Below are positions 1 through 7,461 of a stretch of 39,668 nt of DNA, piece after piece. The notes beneath the pieces were generated by a model. That model had not been told where the DNA came from and did no database searches. It saw only the letters and a program-made list of their open reading frames with translations. The DNA is taken from NCBI GenBank assembly GCA_905479575.1, contig CAJQNB010000084.1, positions 1-39,668 of the forward strand. Reading direction: 5' to 3'. Position 1 is the first letter of the stretch. Every line of letters begins with the position of its first letter. This stretch comes from an uncultured Pseudophaeobacter sp. (GTDB taxonomy: Bacteria > Pseudomonadota > Alphaproteobacteria > Rhodobacterales > Rhodobacteraceae). Position numbers and translations under genes: made by a program.

Positions 1-464
1 CTCACAGCTGTCAGCGCCTCCTCGGGTACGTTTTTCTTAACCTTGGCGTAGCGCGAGAATTCTTCACCTACAGAGCGCAGCAATGCTTCAGTCGTAGTCG
101 CATCGCCTGGCATCTCGGTGAGATACTCGGCCCGCGCTTCAAAGAAGTTGTCGTTCTCAAGGTATTCAGTGATGCGCACACGCGCTTGACCTTCGACCAG
201 CACCTTTACGGTACCATCGGGCAATTTTAGCAGTTGCAGCACATTGGCCAATACACCTGCCTTAAAGATGCCGTCGCTGTCAGGATCATCAATGCCGGGG
301 TCGATCTGGCTCGACAACAGGATCTGCTTATCGTCAGCCATGACTTCCTCAAGGGCGCGCACGGATTTCTCGCGACCTACAAAAAGCGGCACAATCATAT
401 GTGGGAAAACGACGATATCGCGCAATGGAAGTACGGGATAGCTCGCGTTCAGAGGCTCTTGCAT
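1..464 (-). CDS. lon: Lon ATP-dependent protease, N-terminal part (cut by window edge)
   Basis: The minus strand from 464 encodes MQEPLNASYPVLPLRDIVVF and continues with HMIVPLFVGREKSV, the classic start of the LON substrate-binding domain. Only about 154 residues are visible; the AAA+ and Ser-Lys protease domains lie beyond the left edge. Lon is a cytosolic serine protease that degrades misfolded and regulatory proteins using ATP. The start is supported by an AAGGA ribosome site about 8 bases upstream. A sigma-32-like promoter lies about 80-110 bases upstream, consistent with heat-shock control. The family call rests on seen motifs and is secure. Confidence 0.95.
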   Translation of the reverse strand, partial: MQEPLNASYPVLPLRDIVVFPHMIVPLFVGREKSVRALEEVMADDKQILLSSQIDPGIDDPDSDGIFKAGVLANVLQLLKLPDGTVKVLVEGQARVRITEYLENDNFFEARAEYLTEMPGDATTTEALLRSVGEEFSRYAKVKKNVPEEALTAV

Positions 465-542
465 GCTCAATTCCTTATTTTGGCAAAACGGCTTTTGTCC
501 CTGCTATGAGGCAACGTATGGGCCGCTTCCGGTATGGGTAGG

Positions 543-574
543 GATGTGGGCACCCTGCCCGCCTGTTTCAATGG
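543..574 (-). promoter_or_regulatory. Sigma-32-like heat-shock promoter of lon
   Basis: Read on the minus strand, CATTGAA (compare CTTGAA) is followed after 16 bases by CCCACAT (compare CCCCAT), which fits the RpoH consensus spacing. It would start a leader of about 70 bases before lon. Lon is a textbook heat-shock gene. The match is by eye only. Confidence 0.5.
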
Positions 575-653
575 TATCCCGCATTTGTTCGGGCGTTTTC
601 CCTAACATGGCGCGATCCCCCACCCTCGGCAACTGTGTATTCAGGAGTCTTTG

Positions 654-731
654 ATGAAATTTTATAATTTGGCGACAATCTGCTGCGTCTTCGCCTCAAT
701 CGCTATCAGCATTGGATTAAGCGTATCGTAA
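654..731 (+). CDS. 25-residue hydrophobic mini-protein (hypothetical)
   Basis: ATG at 654 is preceded by AGGAG with a spacing of 6 to 7 bases, a near-ideal ribosome site. The frame runs 25 codons to TAA. The peptide begins MKFYNLATICC, and its remainder is almost wholly hydrophobic (F, A, I, L, V, S), enough for one short membrane span. It has two adjacent cysteines at positions 10 and 11. It lies between divergent lon and the paa operon. It could be a small membrane protein, a leader peptide or chance; I do not recognise a family. Confidence 0.4.
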   Translation: MKFYNLATICCVFASIAISIGLSVS

Positions 732-815
732 AGAAGCCCTTCAAACATCCCTGCCCGTCGATTTGTCAAAAACGTCACCCTCGGCAGCGCCACACTGAAA
801 AAGCGTTACCAAATT

Positions 816-844
816 TAACATAAACACCCATCGATGTAACATAA
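816..844 (+). promoter_or_regulatory. Direct-repeat operator upstream of the paa operon
   Basis: TAACATAA occurs at 816-823 and again at 837-844. The start-to-start distance is 21 bases, two helical turns, and the second copy ends 3 bases before the putative -35 box. This is the usual arrangement for an activator bound on one face of the DNA. The regulator is not in the window and cannot be named. Confidence 0.45.
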
Positions 845-847
845 GGC

Positions 848-876
848 TTGATTGGCACGGTCTTACTGCCTAAGAT
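848..876 (+). promoter_or_regulatory. Sigma-70-type promoter of the paa operon
   Basis: TTGATT (848-853) and TAAGAT (871-876) are separated by exactly 17 bases. The predicted start near 883 gives a leader of about 25 bases before the thiolase ATG at 908. The match is by eye. Confidence 0.5.
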
Positions 877-907
877 CGGAGTCTGGACATATCACTGGAG
901 TTTATCA

Positions 908-2113
908 ATGCCCGACGCTTTCATCTGTGACGCAATCCGCACCCCCATCGGTCGCTACGGTGGCGCACTGTCATCCGTGCGGGCAGACGATTTGGCGGCG
1001 GCTCCTATCGCGGCACTTATGGCGCGGAATGCGGGCGTCGATTGGGCACGAATTGATGATGTGGTCATGGGCTGCGCGAACCAAGCGGGCGAAGATAACC
1101 GCAACGTGGCGCGTATGGCTGCCCTTTTGGCGGGCCTACCTGTGGATGTACCGGGCATGACTGTAAACCGCCTTTGCGCCTCCGGCCTCGATGCGGTGGG
1201 CGCAGCCGCCCGCGCGATCCGTGCAGGTGATATGGACCTCGCAATTGCAGGCGGTGTCGAAAGCATGAGCCGCGCACCCTTTGTGATGCCAAAGGCCGAA
1301 ACCGCGTTCGGCCGCGCAAATGCTGTATATGATACGACCATCGGCTGGCGCTTTGTGAACAAGAAGATGCAGGCAATGTATGGCACCGACTCGATGCCGC
1401 AGACTGCCGACAATGTTGCGAACGATTATGGCATCAGCCGCGAAGACCAGGATGCCTTTGCCGCCCGCAGCCAGGCCCGCTGGGCCGCCGCCCACGAGGC
1501 TGGCATCTTTAACGATGAAATCACGCCCGTATCCGTGCCCCAGCGCAAAGGGGATCCGCTGATTGTCGACACCGACGAGCACCCCCGCCCCGGCACCGGC
1601 GCCGACAAGCTGGCCAAGCTGAAAGGCGTCAATGGCCCTGACCTGACCGTGACCGCCGGCAATGCCTCTGGCGTCAATGACGGTGCTGCCGCCATCCTGA
1701 TGGCAAACGAGGCGGCTGCTGTCAAAAACGGCCTAAAGCCAATGGCGCGCATCGTCGGCATGGCCGCCGCCGGGGTAGAGCCCCGCGTCATGGGCATTGG
1801 CCCGGTGCCTGCCACCCGCAAAGTGCTGGCCCGCACCGGCCTGACCATTGATCAGATGGATGTGATCGAGCTGAACGAGGCCTTTGCCTCGCAGGGGATC
1901 GCGACACTGCGTGAACTGGGCGTCGCCGATGACGCGGCCCATGTGAACCCCAACGGTGGCGCCATTGCCATCGGTCACCCTCTTGGCATGTCCGGCGCCC
2001 GTTTGGTGCTGACAGCCGCCTATCAACTGCAACGCACCGGTGGGCGCTATGCGCTGTGCACCATGTGTGTCGGCGTTGGTCAGGGCACCGCCCTGATCCT
2101 GGAACGCGTTTAA
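908..2113 (+). CDS. paaJ: 3-oxoadipyl-CoA / 3-oxo-5,6-dehydrosuberyl-CoA thiolase
   Basis: A 401-residue thiolase, the usual length of PaaJ/PcaF. It cleaves 3-oxoadipyl-CoA (and in PaaJ 3-oxo-5,6-dehydrosuberyl-CoA) with CoA to acetyl-CoA and succinyl-CoA or its precursor, the end of phenylacetate and beta-ketoadipate breakdown. Seen: the nucleophilic Cys90 in RLCASGLDAV, the GHPLGMSGAR histidine loop near residue 360, and the C-terminal CVGVGQG cysteine. The start at 908 fits a GGAG ribosome site and the family N-terminus MPDAFICDAIRTPIG; an upstream in-frame start at 848 falls inside the promoter. It leads the paa operon, 30 bases before paaA, so PaaJ is favoured over PcaF; the two cannot be separated firmly by sequence reading. 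Confidence 0.88.
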   Translation: MPDAFICDAIRTPIGRYGGALSSVRADDLAAAPIAALMARNAGVDWARIDDVVMGCANQAGEDNRNVARMAALLAGLPVDVPGMTVNRLCASGLDAVGAAARAIRAGDMDLAIAGGVESMSRAPFVMPKAETAFGRANAVYDTTIGWRFVNKKMQAMYGTDSMPQTADNVANDYGISREDQDAFAARSQARWAAAHEAGIFNDEITPVSVPQRKGDPLIVDTDEHPRPGTGADKLAKLKGVNGPDLTVTAGNASGVNDGAAAILMANEAAAVKNGLKPMARIVGMAAAGVEPRVMGIGPVPATRKVLARTGLTIDQMDVIELNEAFASQGIATLRELGVADDAAHVNPNGGAIAIGHPLGMSGARLVLTAAYQLQRTGGRYALCTMCVGVGQGTALILERV

Positions 2114-2143
2114 GCCAGCAACCCAATACGGGAGGAGCAAGTC

Positions 2144-3121
2144 ATGTATGCACAGATGGTACAATCCGAAGCGAGCACCGATGATCCGGAAAAGCTGGCC
2201 GCTTTTCAGGCCCGCATTGATGCCGGTGAAAAGATCGAACCAAAGGATTGGATGCCTGCGGGATACCGCAAAACCTTGATCCGCCAGATCGGTCAGCATG
2301 CCCATTCGGAAATCGTCGGCCAGCTGCCTGAGGGCAACTGGATCACCCGCGCGCCCACCCTGGAGCGTAAGGCGATCCTCCTGGCCAAGGTACAGGATGA
2401 AGCCGGTCACGGTCTCTACCTTTATTGTGCCGCCGAAACCCTGGGGGTGAGCCGCGATGAGCTGACCGAGATGCTGCTGGATGGGCGGATGAAATATTCC
2501 TCCATCTTCAACTACCCAACCCTGAACTGGGCCGATATGGGCGCGGTGGGCTGGCTGGTGGATGGCGCTGCCATCATGAACCAGGTGCCATTGCAGCGGA
2601 CTTCGTTTGGCCCCTATTCCCGCGCCATGATCCGGGTCTGCAAGGAAGAGAGCTTTCACGCGCGTCAGGGGTTTGACGCTATCCGCAAGATGGCAACAGG
2701 CACCCCCGCACAAAAGAAGATGGCCCAGGATGCGGTCAATCGCCTGTGGTTCCCGGCGCTGATGATGTTTGGCCCGTCAGATGCGGATTCAGTACATTCG
2801 ACCCAGTCGATGGCCTGGAAGATCAAGATGAACACCAATGACGAGCTGCGCCAAAAATTTGTCGATCAGACCGTGCCGCAGATCGAATTCCTTGGGCTCG
2901 ACCTGCCTGACGACGGCATCAAATGGAACGAAGAGCGCGGCCACTATGACTACTCCGACCCCGACTGGTCCGAGTTCTTTGACGTGATCAAGGGCAATGG
3001 CCCCTGTAACACCGATCGGCTGGCGGCCCGCAACAAGGCTTGGAAAGACGGCCAATGGGTGCGGGATGGCCTGCTGGCCCATGCCCGCAAGAAAGCCGCG
3101 GCCAAGGTTGCCGCAGAATGA
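2144..3121 (+). CDS. paaA: 1,2-phenylacetyl-CoA epoxidase, catalytic subunit A
   Basis: 325 residues. PaaA is the catalytic diiron subunit of the multicomponent monooxygenase that epoxidises phenylacetyl-CoA. Putative metal ligands are visible: Glu56 in HSEIVGQ, Glu86 and His89 in QDEAGHG, Asp140 in WLVDGAA, and Glu169 and His172 in EESFHAR. It works with PaaC as scaffold, PaaB as a small subunit and PaaE as reductase, all encoded next. The ATG follows GGAGGAG. The gene ends ATGA, sharing bases with the next start, so translation is probably coupled. Confidence 0.96.
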   Translation: MYAQMVQSEASTDDPEKLAAFQARIDAGEKIEPKDWMPAGYRKTLIRQIGQHAHSEIVGQLPEGNWITRAPTLERKAILLAKVQDEAGHGLYLYCAAETLGVSRDELTEMLLDGRMKYSSIFNYPTLNWADMGAVGWLVDGAAIMNQVPLQRTSFGPYSRAMIRVCKEESFHARQGFDAIRKMATGTPAQKKMAQDAVNRLWFPALMMFGPSDADSVHSTQSMAWKIKMNTNDELRQKFVDQTVPQIEFLGLDLPDDGIKWNEERGHYDYSDPDWSEFFDVIKGNGPCNTDRLAARNKAWKDGQWVRDGLLAHARKKAAAKVAAE

Positions 3122-3597
3122 AACACCTGGCTGAAATCAATATCGCCCGGTTGAAACACGATTCTGATGATCAGCGTGTTGCGCCCTTCATGAACGCTTT
3201 GGACAAGATAAACGGCATTGCTGAACGTTCCGACGGGTTTCAATGGCGCTATACCGATGTCAGCGGCAATGCCACTGACACGCTGGTGATGAATGACCCA
3301 CGCGTCATCGTGAATGTTTCGACCTGGGACCGGGTGGAAAACCTGGAGACATTTGTCTGGGGCACCATCCATCGGCAGTTTTACCAACGCCGCGACGAAT
3401 GGTTCAACATGCTGGATTCCATGCATTTTGCCATGTGGTGGGTAGACCCCGGAACAACCCTCAGTGTTGAGGAAGCCATGGGTCGGCTTGCCCATCTCGA
3501 TGCCCATGGCAACAGTGATCACGCCTTTGGCTGGTCACATCTCCCCCAAGCCACGCGCTGGCGCAGCGCACAATGCAGCACCGTAGCAGCGGAGTAA
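3118..3597 (+). CDS. DUF3291 protein between paaA and paaB
   Basis: 159 residues starting [15 protein letters not shown]. The sequence fits the DUF3291 family: the N-terminal [10 protein letters not shown], the central [20 protein letters not shown], and a later [21 protein letters not shown]. The fold resembles small dimeric alpha/beta barrel proteins, but no activity is established. Its ATG overlaps the paaA stop as ATGA and paaB follows after 4 bases, so it is cotranscribed with, and probably translationally coupled to, the epoxidase genes. It has no counterpart in the E. coli paa operon. A role in epoxidase assembly or handling of a reactive intermediate is only inference. Confidence 0.8.
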   Translation: MKHLAEINIARLKHDSDDQRVAPFMNALDKINGIAERSDGFQWRYTDVSGNATDTLVMNDPRVIVNVSTWDRVENLETFVWGTIHRQFYQRRDEWFNMLDSMHFAMWWVDPGTTLSVEEAMGRLAHLDAHGNSDHAFGWSHLPQATRWRSAQCSTVAAE

Positions 3598-3601
3598 TCA
3601 C

Positions 3602-3886
3602 ATGAAAAACGAATGGCCCCTCTGGGAAATCTTTATCCGTGGTCAGCATGGCATGAGTCACCGTCACGTCGGCTCCTTGCATGCGCCGGACGCAGAAATG
3701 GCAATCAAAAACGCCCGCGACGTCTACACCCGCCGCAATGAGGGCGTGTCGATCTGGGTGGTCGAAGCCAACCATATCGCCGCCTCCTCGCCCAGCGACA
3801 AAGGCCCGCTCTATGAGCCTTCTGAAAGCAAGGTCTATCGTCATCCGACCTTCTTTGACATTCCCGACGAAGTGGGGGCGATGTAA
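3602..3886 (+). CDS. paaB: 1,2-phenylacetyl-CoA epoxidase, subunit B
   Basis: 94 residues with the PaaB signature WPLWEIFIRGQHGMSHRHVG at residues 5-24 and the VYTRRNEGVSIWVV segment mid-protein. PaaB is a small subunit of the epoxidase, thought to support subunit and reductase interactions. The length matches the family. CGGAG lies 7 bases before the ATG. Its TAA overlaps the paaC ATG as TAATG. Confidence 0.95.
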   Translation: MKNEWPLWEIFIRGQHGMSHRHVGSLHAPDAEMAIKNARDVYTRRNEGVSIWVVEANHIAASSPSDKGPLYEPSESKVYRHPTFFDIPDEVGAM

Positions 3887-4659
3887 TGGCGGCCCCTCTC
3901 ACAGATAATGAGGCCCTGTTTCAGTTCCTGCTGCGCATGGGCGACAATACCCTGATCCTGGGACACCGTGTCAGCGAATGGTGTGGCCACGCGCCGGTGC
4001 TGGAAGAAGATATTGCCCTGGCAAATACCGCGCTGGATCTGATTGGTCAGACCCAGATGTGGCTGGGTCTCGCCGGTGAGGTTCAGGGCGAGGGCAAATC
4101 CGCTGACGATCTGGCGTTTCTGCGCGATGTCTGGGATTTCCGCAACCTGCTGCTGGTTGAAGTCCCAAACGAGGATTTTGGCCGCACCCTGATGCGCCAG
4201 TTCCTGTTTGACGCCTGGCATTCGATCCAGCTGGGGCATCTGATGAAATCCTCGGATGACCGCATTGCCGCGATCGCTGCCAAGACCAGCAAAGAGGTGA
4301 CCTATCACCTGGAACGCTCCGCCGATACGATTGTGGGCCTGGGCGACGGCACGGCGCAAAGCCATGATTTCATGCAGACAGCGCTGGATTATCTTTGGCC
4401 CTATGTCGGCGAGATGTTCACCTCTGATCCGGTCGATGCTGCCATGGTCAAGGCTGGTATCGCCCCGGATCCGGCCTCGCTGCGCGCCGATTATGACGTG
4501 CTGATCAAGCGGGTTCTGACAGAGGCGACCCTGACCATTCCGGACAGCGACTTTGCCCACAAGGGTGGCCGCACCGGCGCCATGCATACCGAGCACCTGG
4601 GCCATCTGTTGACCCATATGCAATGGCTGCAACGGGCCTATCCCGGCGCCAGCTGGTAA
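3886..4659 (+). CDS. paaC: 1,2-phenylacetyl-CoA epoxidase, structural subunit C
   Basis: 257 residues of the ferritin-like PaaC family, recognised by LLRMGDNTLILGHRVSEWCG, DIALANTALDLIGQTQMWL and the C-terminal EHLGHLLTHMQWLQRAYPGA. PaaC forms the stable core with PaaA but has no catalytic diiron centre. The start shares one base with the paaB stop. It is followed by a 147-base spacer containing strong hairpins before paaD, the only large gap within the operon. Confidence 0.95.
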   Translation: MAAPLTDNEALFQFLLRMGDNTLILGHRVSEWCGHAPVLEEDIALANTALDLIGQTQMWLGLAGEVQGEGKSADDLAFLRDVWDFRNLLLVEVPNEDFGRTLMRQFLFDAWHSIQLGHLMKSSDDRIAAIAAKTSKEVTYHLERSADTIVGLGDGTAQSHDFMQTALDYLWPYVGEMFTSDPVDAAMVKAGIAPDPASLRADYDVLIKRVLTEATLTIPDSDFAHKGGRTGAMHTEHLGHLLTHMQWLQRAYPGASW

Positions 4660-4680
4660 GTCTGAAAGCAATAATCTGAG

Positions 4681-4765
4681 GGCAGCTCCCGACCTCGGGT
4701 CGGGGGAACCCCCTCCCCTTTGCCAGAGACACATCTCTGGTTTGACGGGGAGGGCCGGGGCTGCC
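4681..4765 (+). other. Structured intercistronic element between paaC and paaD
   Basis: An outer stem GGCAGC/GCTGCC (4681-4686 with 4760-4765) encloses a 7-bp hairpin CCCGACC/GGTCGGG (4688-4704) and an 8-bp stem CCCTCCCC/GGGGAGGG (4711-4718 with 4747-4754). The latter is capped by CCAGAGA/TCTCTGG (4723-4740). No T-run follows, so it is not a standard terminator. It may act as an RNA-processing or stability element that sets the ratio of epoxidase subunits to PaaD/PaaE. Confidence 0.5.
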
Positions 4766-4806
4766 CAGCCTATCGTCCGGGCAAGCGTGCCAAAGAGGAT
4801 AACCGC

Positions 4807-5280
4807 ATGAGCCAAGTTACTACTCAGCCAAGCGTGGACCAGATCTGGGAATGGCTCGACGCTGTGCCCGATCCGGAAATTCCAGTGATCAGCCTGGTGG
4901 ATCTGGGCATCATTCGCGGCGTGGAATGGCAGGGGGACACCCTAGTGGTCTCGGTCACGCCCACCTATTCCGGCTGCCCCGCCACCGCGATCATCAACCT
5001 GGATATTGAGACAGCACTGCGCGATCACGGCCTGGATAAGATCCAGCTCAAGACCCAGATCGCGCCGCCCTGGACCACCGATTGGATGTCTGAGAAGGGC
5101 CGCGCCAAACTGGAGGAATTTGGCATTGCCCCACCGCAGGCCGCCGGTGGCCCCGAACGCTGCCCCAATTGCCAAAGCAAGAATGTCACCCGTGTGAGCC
5201 AGTTTGGCTCCACCCCCTGTAAGGCTCACTGGCGCTGCCAGGACTGTCTTGAACCCTTTGATTATTTCAAGTGCATCTGA
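4807..5280 (+). CDS. paaD: PaaD, Fe-S assembly factor of the epoxidase
   Basis: 157 residues. Residues 10-90 form a MIP18/DUF59 domain with PDPEIPVISLVDLGIIRGV and the TYSGCPAT cysteine (Cys57). The C-terminus carries a cysteine-rich zinc-like site: Cys119, Cys122, Cys138, Cys144, Cys147 and Cys156. PaaD is thought to mature the 2Fe-2S cluster of PaaE or otherwise assist assembly. The start at 4807 (MSQVTTQPSV) follows AGAGGAT; an earlier in-frame start at 4720 lies inside the spacer hairpin and is unlikely. Confidence 0.93.
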   Translation: MSQVTTQPSVDQIWEWLDAVPDPEIPVISLVDLGIIRGVEWQGDTLVVSVTPTYSGCPATAIINLDIETALRDHGLDKIQLKTQIAPPWTTDWMSEKGRAKLEEFGIAPPQAAGGPERCPNCQSKNVTRVSQFGSTPCKAHWRCQDCLEPFDYFKCI

Positions 5281-5290
5281 GGAGAGCTCC

Positions 5291-6364
5291 ATGGCGCGCT
5301 TCCACCAACTCGAAGTTACCGATGTCCGCAAAACCATCCGCGATGCGGTTGTGGTTTCCCTGAAGCCCGTCAATGGCGCGGCTGCGGAGTTTGATTTCAC
5401 CCAAGGGCAGTACCTGACCTTCCGTCGCGATTTTGATGGCGAAGAGCTGCGCCGCAGCTATTCGATCTGTGCCGGCAAGGGCGATGGCATGTTGCAGGTG
5501 GGCATCAAACGGGTCGATGGCGGAGCCTTCTCCACCTGGGCCAATACCGAGCTGCAACCCGGTGACATGCTGGATGCAATGCCCCCCATGGGCAGCTTTT
5601 TCACCCCACTGGATGCCGCAACAGCAAAAAACTATCTGGGTTTTGCCGGCGGTTCCGGCGTCACCCCGGTTCTGTCGATCCTCAAGACCACCCTGGAGGC
5701 AGAGCCCGAGTCGACCTTTACGCTGGTCTATGCCAACAAAGGCGTCAACACGATCATGTTCCGCGAGGAGCTGGAAGATCTGAAAAACATCTATATGGGC
5801 CGCTTCAACGTGATCCATATCCTGGAATCCGACGCCCAGGAAATCGACCTGTTCACTGGCCTGGTCACCCAGGAAAAATGCGCCCAGCTGTTTGAACACT
5901 GGATTGATATCAAATCCGTAGACACCGCCTTTATCTGCGGACCAGAGCCAATGATGCTGGGCATCGCTGCCGCCCTGCGCAACGCGGGGCTGGAGGATGC
6001 GCAGATCAAATTCGAACTGTTCGCCAGTGCCCAGCCCGGGCGCGCCAAACGCAAACAAGGCGCCGCAGATGCCGCCAGTGCCGGCAATCAGGCCACCGCA
6101 GCGATCACCCTGGATGGCTCGACCCAGACGGTGCAGATGGGCAAGGACATGACCATCCTGGACGCCGCTTTGGAAAACGCCATGGATGCGCCCTATGCCT
6201 GCAAGGCCGGGGTCTGCTCCACCTGTCGCTGCAAGGTGATCGAGGGCGAAGTGGAGATGGTCGCCAATCACGCCCTTGAGGACTACGAGGTCGAAAAAGG
6301 CTATGTCCTGTCCTGTCAGGCCTTTCCGGTGACCGACAGGGTTGTTGTCGATTACGATCAGTAA
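5291..6364 (+). CDS. paaE: 1,2-phenylacetyl-CoA epoxidase reductase
   Basis: 357 residues. An N-terminal FAD domain carries RRSYSICAGKGD, an NAD(P) domain carries FAGGSGVTPVLSILK and FICGPEPMM, and the C-terminal plant-type 2Fe-2S ferredoxin domain carries CKAGVCSTCRCKV plus a later Cys in VLSCQAF. It passes electrons from NADPH to the PaaA diiron centre. ATG 5291 follows GGAGAGC, 10 bases after the paaD stop. Confidence 0.96.
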   Translation: MARFHQLEVTDVRKTIRDAVVVSLKPVNGAAAEFDFTQGQYLTFRRDFDGEELRRSYSICAGKGDGMLQVGIKRVDGGAFSTWANTELQPGDMLDAMPPMGSFFTPLDAATAKNYLGFAGGSGVTPVLSILKTTLEAEPESTFTLVYANKGVNTIMFREELEDLKNIYMGRFNVIHILESDAQEIDLFTGLVTQEKCAQLFEHWIDIKSVDTAFICGPEPMMLGIAAALRNAGLEDAQIKFELFASAQPGRAKRKQGAADAASAGNQATAAITLDGSTQTVQMGKDMTILDAALENAMDAPYACKAGVCSTCRCKVIEGEVEMVANHALEDYEVEKGYVLSCQAFPVTDRVVVDYDQ

Positions 6365-6388
6365 CGCGTTTAAAAGGAAGGCTATTTC

Positions 6389-7150
6389 ATGACCGAGGAC
6401 ATGAGCATCAAAAGCTATCTCGCCCAGGGAGGCATGTTGAGCAATCCCGCCAATGTGCCACCGCGCTACCGCGCCGCCCTGCTGAAACTGATGGCCACCT
6501 TTGTCGACAGCGAACTGGCGGGTGCCGCTGGTTTTGCCGAGATCATCAACGAAGGCCCCGGCATCAAGGCCCGTATTGCCGCTGCCAAAATCGTGCTGGA
6601 GAAGAGCGACAACGCCGATCGCGTGCTGCGGATCATGGGGGAATTTGGCGCCGATACTGAACGCTATGCAGATCACCACCCCTGGACCGCGCGCCTGGGG
6701 CGCGATGCTGATATCGGCCAACAGCGCTCGGACCATGACATGCGGCTGGCAGTGTTCAACTACCCGTTGGAAGGTTGGGCGGATGCAGTGGTGATGAACC
6801 TGTTGATGGGCAGGGCCGTCGCCGTACAGCTGGCTGAATTCTCGCTGATCTCCTATCAGCCCCTGGCCGAAGTGTTTCGCGCTCTTGCTCCGATCGAAGC
6901 CCGCCATGCGGAATTGGCGGAGGAAGGTCTGGAACGGCTTATAGAAGATTCCGGCAAGGGCGATTTACAGGCCTCGGTTGACTACTGGTGGCCACGTGTT
7001 GCCGTCAGCTTTGGCAGTGAAGACTCAGCCAAGTTTGAAGAGCTGAAGGCTCTGGGCCTGCGTCGCACCCCCAACGGCGAGCTCAAAACCCGCTGGCAGG
7101 CAGAAGCAGGCGCCAAACTGGCAAGACTGGGCCTGACACAGCCCTCCTGA
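6389..7150 (+). CDS. PaaA-like ferritin-fold paralog with altered metal site
   Basis: 253 residues of the phenylacetic acid catabolic protein family, closer to PaaA than to PaaC by the shared FNYPxxxWAD block (residues 123-132). Read against PaaA, Glu42 (SELAG) and Glu170/His173 (EARH) are kept. The first ExxH becomes ExxD (Glu71, Asp74), and the Asp of PaaA WLVDGAA is Met140 here. A normal diiron site is therefore unlikely. It lies 24 bases after paaE behind AAGGAAGG, as last gene of the operon. It may be an extra structural subunit, an alternative oxygenase partner or a metal-free chaperone. Family certain, role unknown. Confidence 0.82.
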   Translation: MTEDMSIKSYLAQGGMLSNPANVPPRYRAALLKLMATFVDSELAGAAGFAEIINEGPGIKARIAAAKIVLEKSDNADRVLRIMGEFGADTERYADHHPWTARLGRDADIGQQRSDHDMRLAVFNYPLEGWADAVVMNLLMGRAVAVQLAEFSLISYQPLAEVFRALAPIEARHAELAEEGLERLIEDSGKGDLQASVDYWWPRVAVSFGSEDSAKFEELKALGLRRTPNGELKTRWQAEAGAKLARLGLTQPS

Positions 7151-7234
7151 CATGCAGCCTCACTTGCGGCAGCTCACAGGTGGGACAGCTCACTTGGCGC
7201 AGCGTCGGCTGCCGCGAGAGGAGCAGAGCCAAAT

Positions 7235-7307
7235 GCTCCCGCCAGGGGACATGGTGCATCACAGATGCCCCGCCCCTGTTGGGCCCCGCGCGCCTGTCGG
7301 CGCGCGG
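7235..7307 (-). repeat. Dispersed two-hairpin repeat, copy A
   Basis: On the minus strand: a 9-bp hairpin CCGCGCGCC/GGCGCGCGG with a 4-base loop (7286-7307), then GGCCCAA, then a second variable hairpin (CAGGGG...CCCCTG enclosing GCATC/GATGC), then GCGGGAGC (7235-7242). The same order recurs at 8432, 18256 and 29593. It fills most of the 311-base gap 7151-7461, in which I see no gene. Confidence 0.7.
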
Positions 7308-7461
7308 TTTCGCTTGGGGCACGGTACCCGCCAGCGCCTCTCAGGGCCTGGCGCAATTATCGAATAAATGTGAGCAAGCGCGAAGGCTGCCCGACAAAAA
7401 GGTCTGGCCCTATGACCCTTTTCCTCCTAGATTCGCAGCACATGAAACGCAGGGGGACATC

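Noticed and set aside
463..654. 63-codon plus-strand frame after lon
   Set aside because: No ribosome site and it covers the lon promoter region.
1733..2713. Long minus-strand frame opposite the thiolase and paaA (326 codons)
   Set aside because: It lies antisense to two clear genes, has no recognisable domain and no ribosome site; such frames are common in high-GC DNA.
5267..6907. 546-codon minus-strand frame opposite paaE and the PaaA paralog
   Set aside because: Antisense shadow of codon-biased genes; no motif seen.
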